A stretch of 6,620 nucleotides of DNA. Source: Muribaculaceae bacterium (GTDB taxonomy: Bacteria; Bacteroidota; Bacteroidia; Bacteroidales; Muribaculaceae). How positions within the stretch are numbered: position 1 is the first letter of the stretch; every line of letters begins with the position of its first letter. Made by a program: the position numbers and the translations under genes. Location: assembly GCA_021443235.1 (NCBI GenBank), contig JABUUJ010000038.1, positions 20,164-26,783 of the forward strand. Reading direction: 5' to 3'. Positions 6,489 to 6,620 of the stretch are shown piece by piece. The notes under the pieces are model-generated. The model did not search any database. It was not told the origin of the DNA and saw only the letters and a program-made list of their open reading frames with translations.

Positions 6489-6495
6489 GCGCTTT
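6486..6495. promoter_or_regulatory. Perfect palindrome AAAGCGCTTT at the lysE -33 region
   Basis: The ten bases AAAGCGCTTT are self-complementary and overlap the presumed -33 TTTG of the lysE promoter. The position would suit a small operator, but the palindrome is short and could be chance. Confidence 0.25.
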
Positions 6496-6501
6496 TAGTT
6501 T

Positions 6502-6539
6502 GTTCAACATTGTTCAACATTGTTGTGGCGGCGCGAAGC
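6502..6539 (-). repeat. 38-base dispersed repeat, copy 2 (inverted relative to 4258-4295)
   Basis: Read on the minus strand it starts GCTTCGCGCCGCC and continues into ACAATGTTGAACAATG and TTGAAC, with three mismatches to copy 1. Only about 1.6 of the 10-base units are present here, against more than four at the other locus. It lies upstream of the lysE promoter. Confidence 0.85.
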
Positions 6540-6620
6540 TTTCTCCTGTGGAAATGCTGTAGAAATTTTATCTCTCACTGATTTCACAGATTAAAAGGAT
6601 TATATTTTCGACATTGACTT
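6540..6620. other. AT-rich noncoding end of the window
   Basis: No ORF is supported. GATT recurs at 9-base steps (6580, 6589, 6598), and GACATTGAC at 6610-6618 repeats a word found at the metY stop. The neighbouring gene lies beyond the window, so whether this is leader or spacer cannot be told. Confidence 0.4.

Noticed and set aside
4258..6539. Insertion sequence bounded by the 38-base inverted repeats
   Set aside because: The enclosed genes are metY and a LysE exporter, no transposase or integrase is present, and I see no target-site duplication at the outer edges.
6580..6606. GATT-initiated 9-base repeat at the window end
   Set aside because: Only the four-base GATT core is shared among three units, which is easily coincidental in AT-rich sequence.

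Overview
The window looks like a chromosomal segment of a Bacteroidales bacterium, probably of the gut (a Muribaculaceae or Prevotellaceae relative; I cannot choose between them). The reasons are GC-rich coding DNA with AT-rich spacers, two TAnnTTTG boxes (the Bacteroidetes sigma -7 element) about 30 bases before start codons, A-rich leaders with at most one weak Shine-Dalgarno-like match, a GH31 glycosidase with a C-terminal PA14 domain, and a metY-metX-hom gene order that I associate with this phylum.

Layout. Positions 1-1935 (+) hold the 3' two-thirds or so of a GH31 glycoside hydrolase, cut by the window edge. It converges on a minus-strand block: lysE-family exporter (6430 to 5831), metY (5633 to 4353), metX (4164 to 3142) and hom (3155 to 1968). 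metX and hom overlap by 14 bases. metY and metX are separated by 197 bases after the metY start region is excluded, that is the 188-base spacer 4165-4352, which is filled with short tandem repeats.

Function. Hom makes homoserine from aspartate semialdehyde, MetX acylates it, and MetY replaces the acyl group with sulfide to give homocysteine, the direct precursor of methionine. The exporter next door belongs to a family that exports amino acids and their derivatives, so it may act as an overflow valve, but this is inference. The GH31 enzyme is metabolically unrelated.

Noncoding structure is the most unusual part. It includes ten consecutive GTTTAWW heptamers ending 19 bases before the metX start, a 10-base-period TTGAACAA-like array between GC-rich inverted arms, a 38-base sequence (35/38 identical) present in opposite orientations at 4258-4295 and 6502-6539 so that it brackets metY and lysE, and ATTAGCC heptamers just after lysE. 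These look like members of dispersed intergenic repeat families. I see no phage, transposase, CRISPR, RNA gene or riboswitch, and no convincing new multi-gene system. Apart from the repeats the region is ordinary metabolism.
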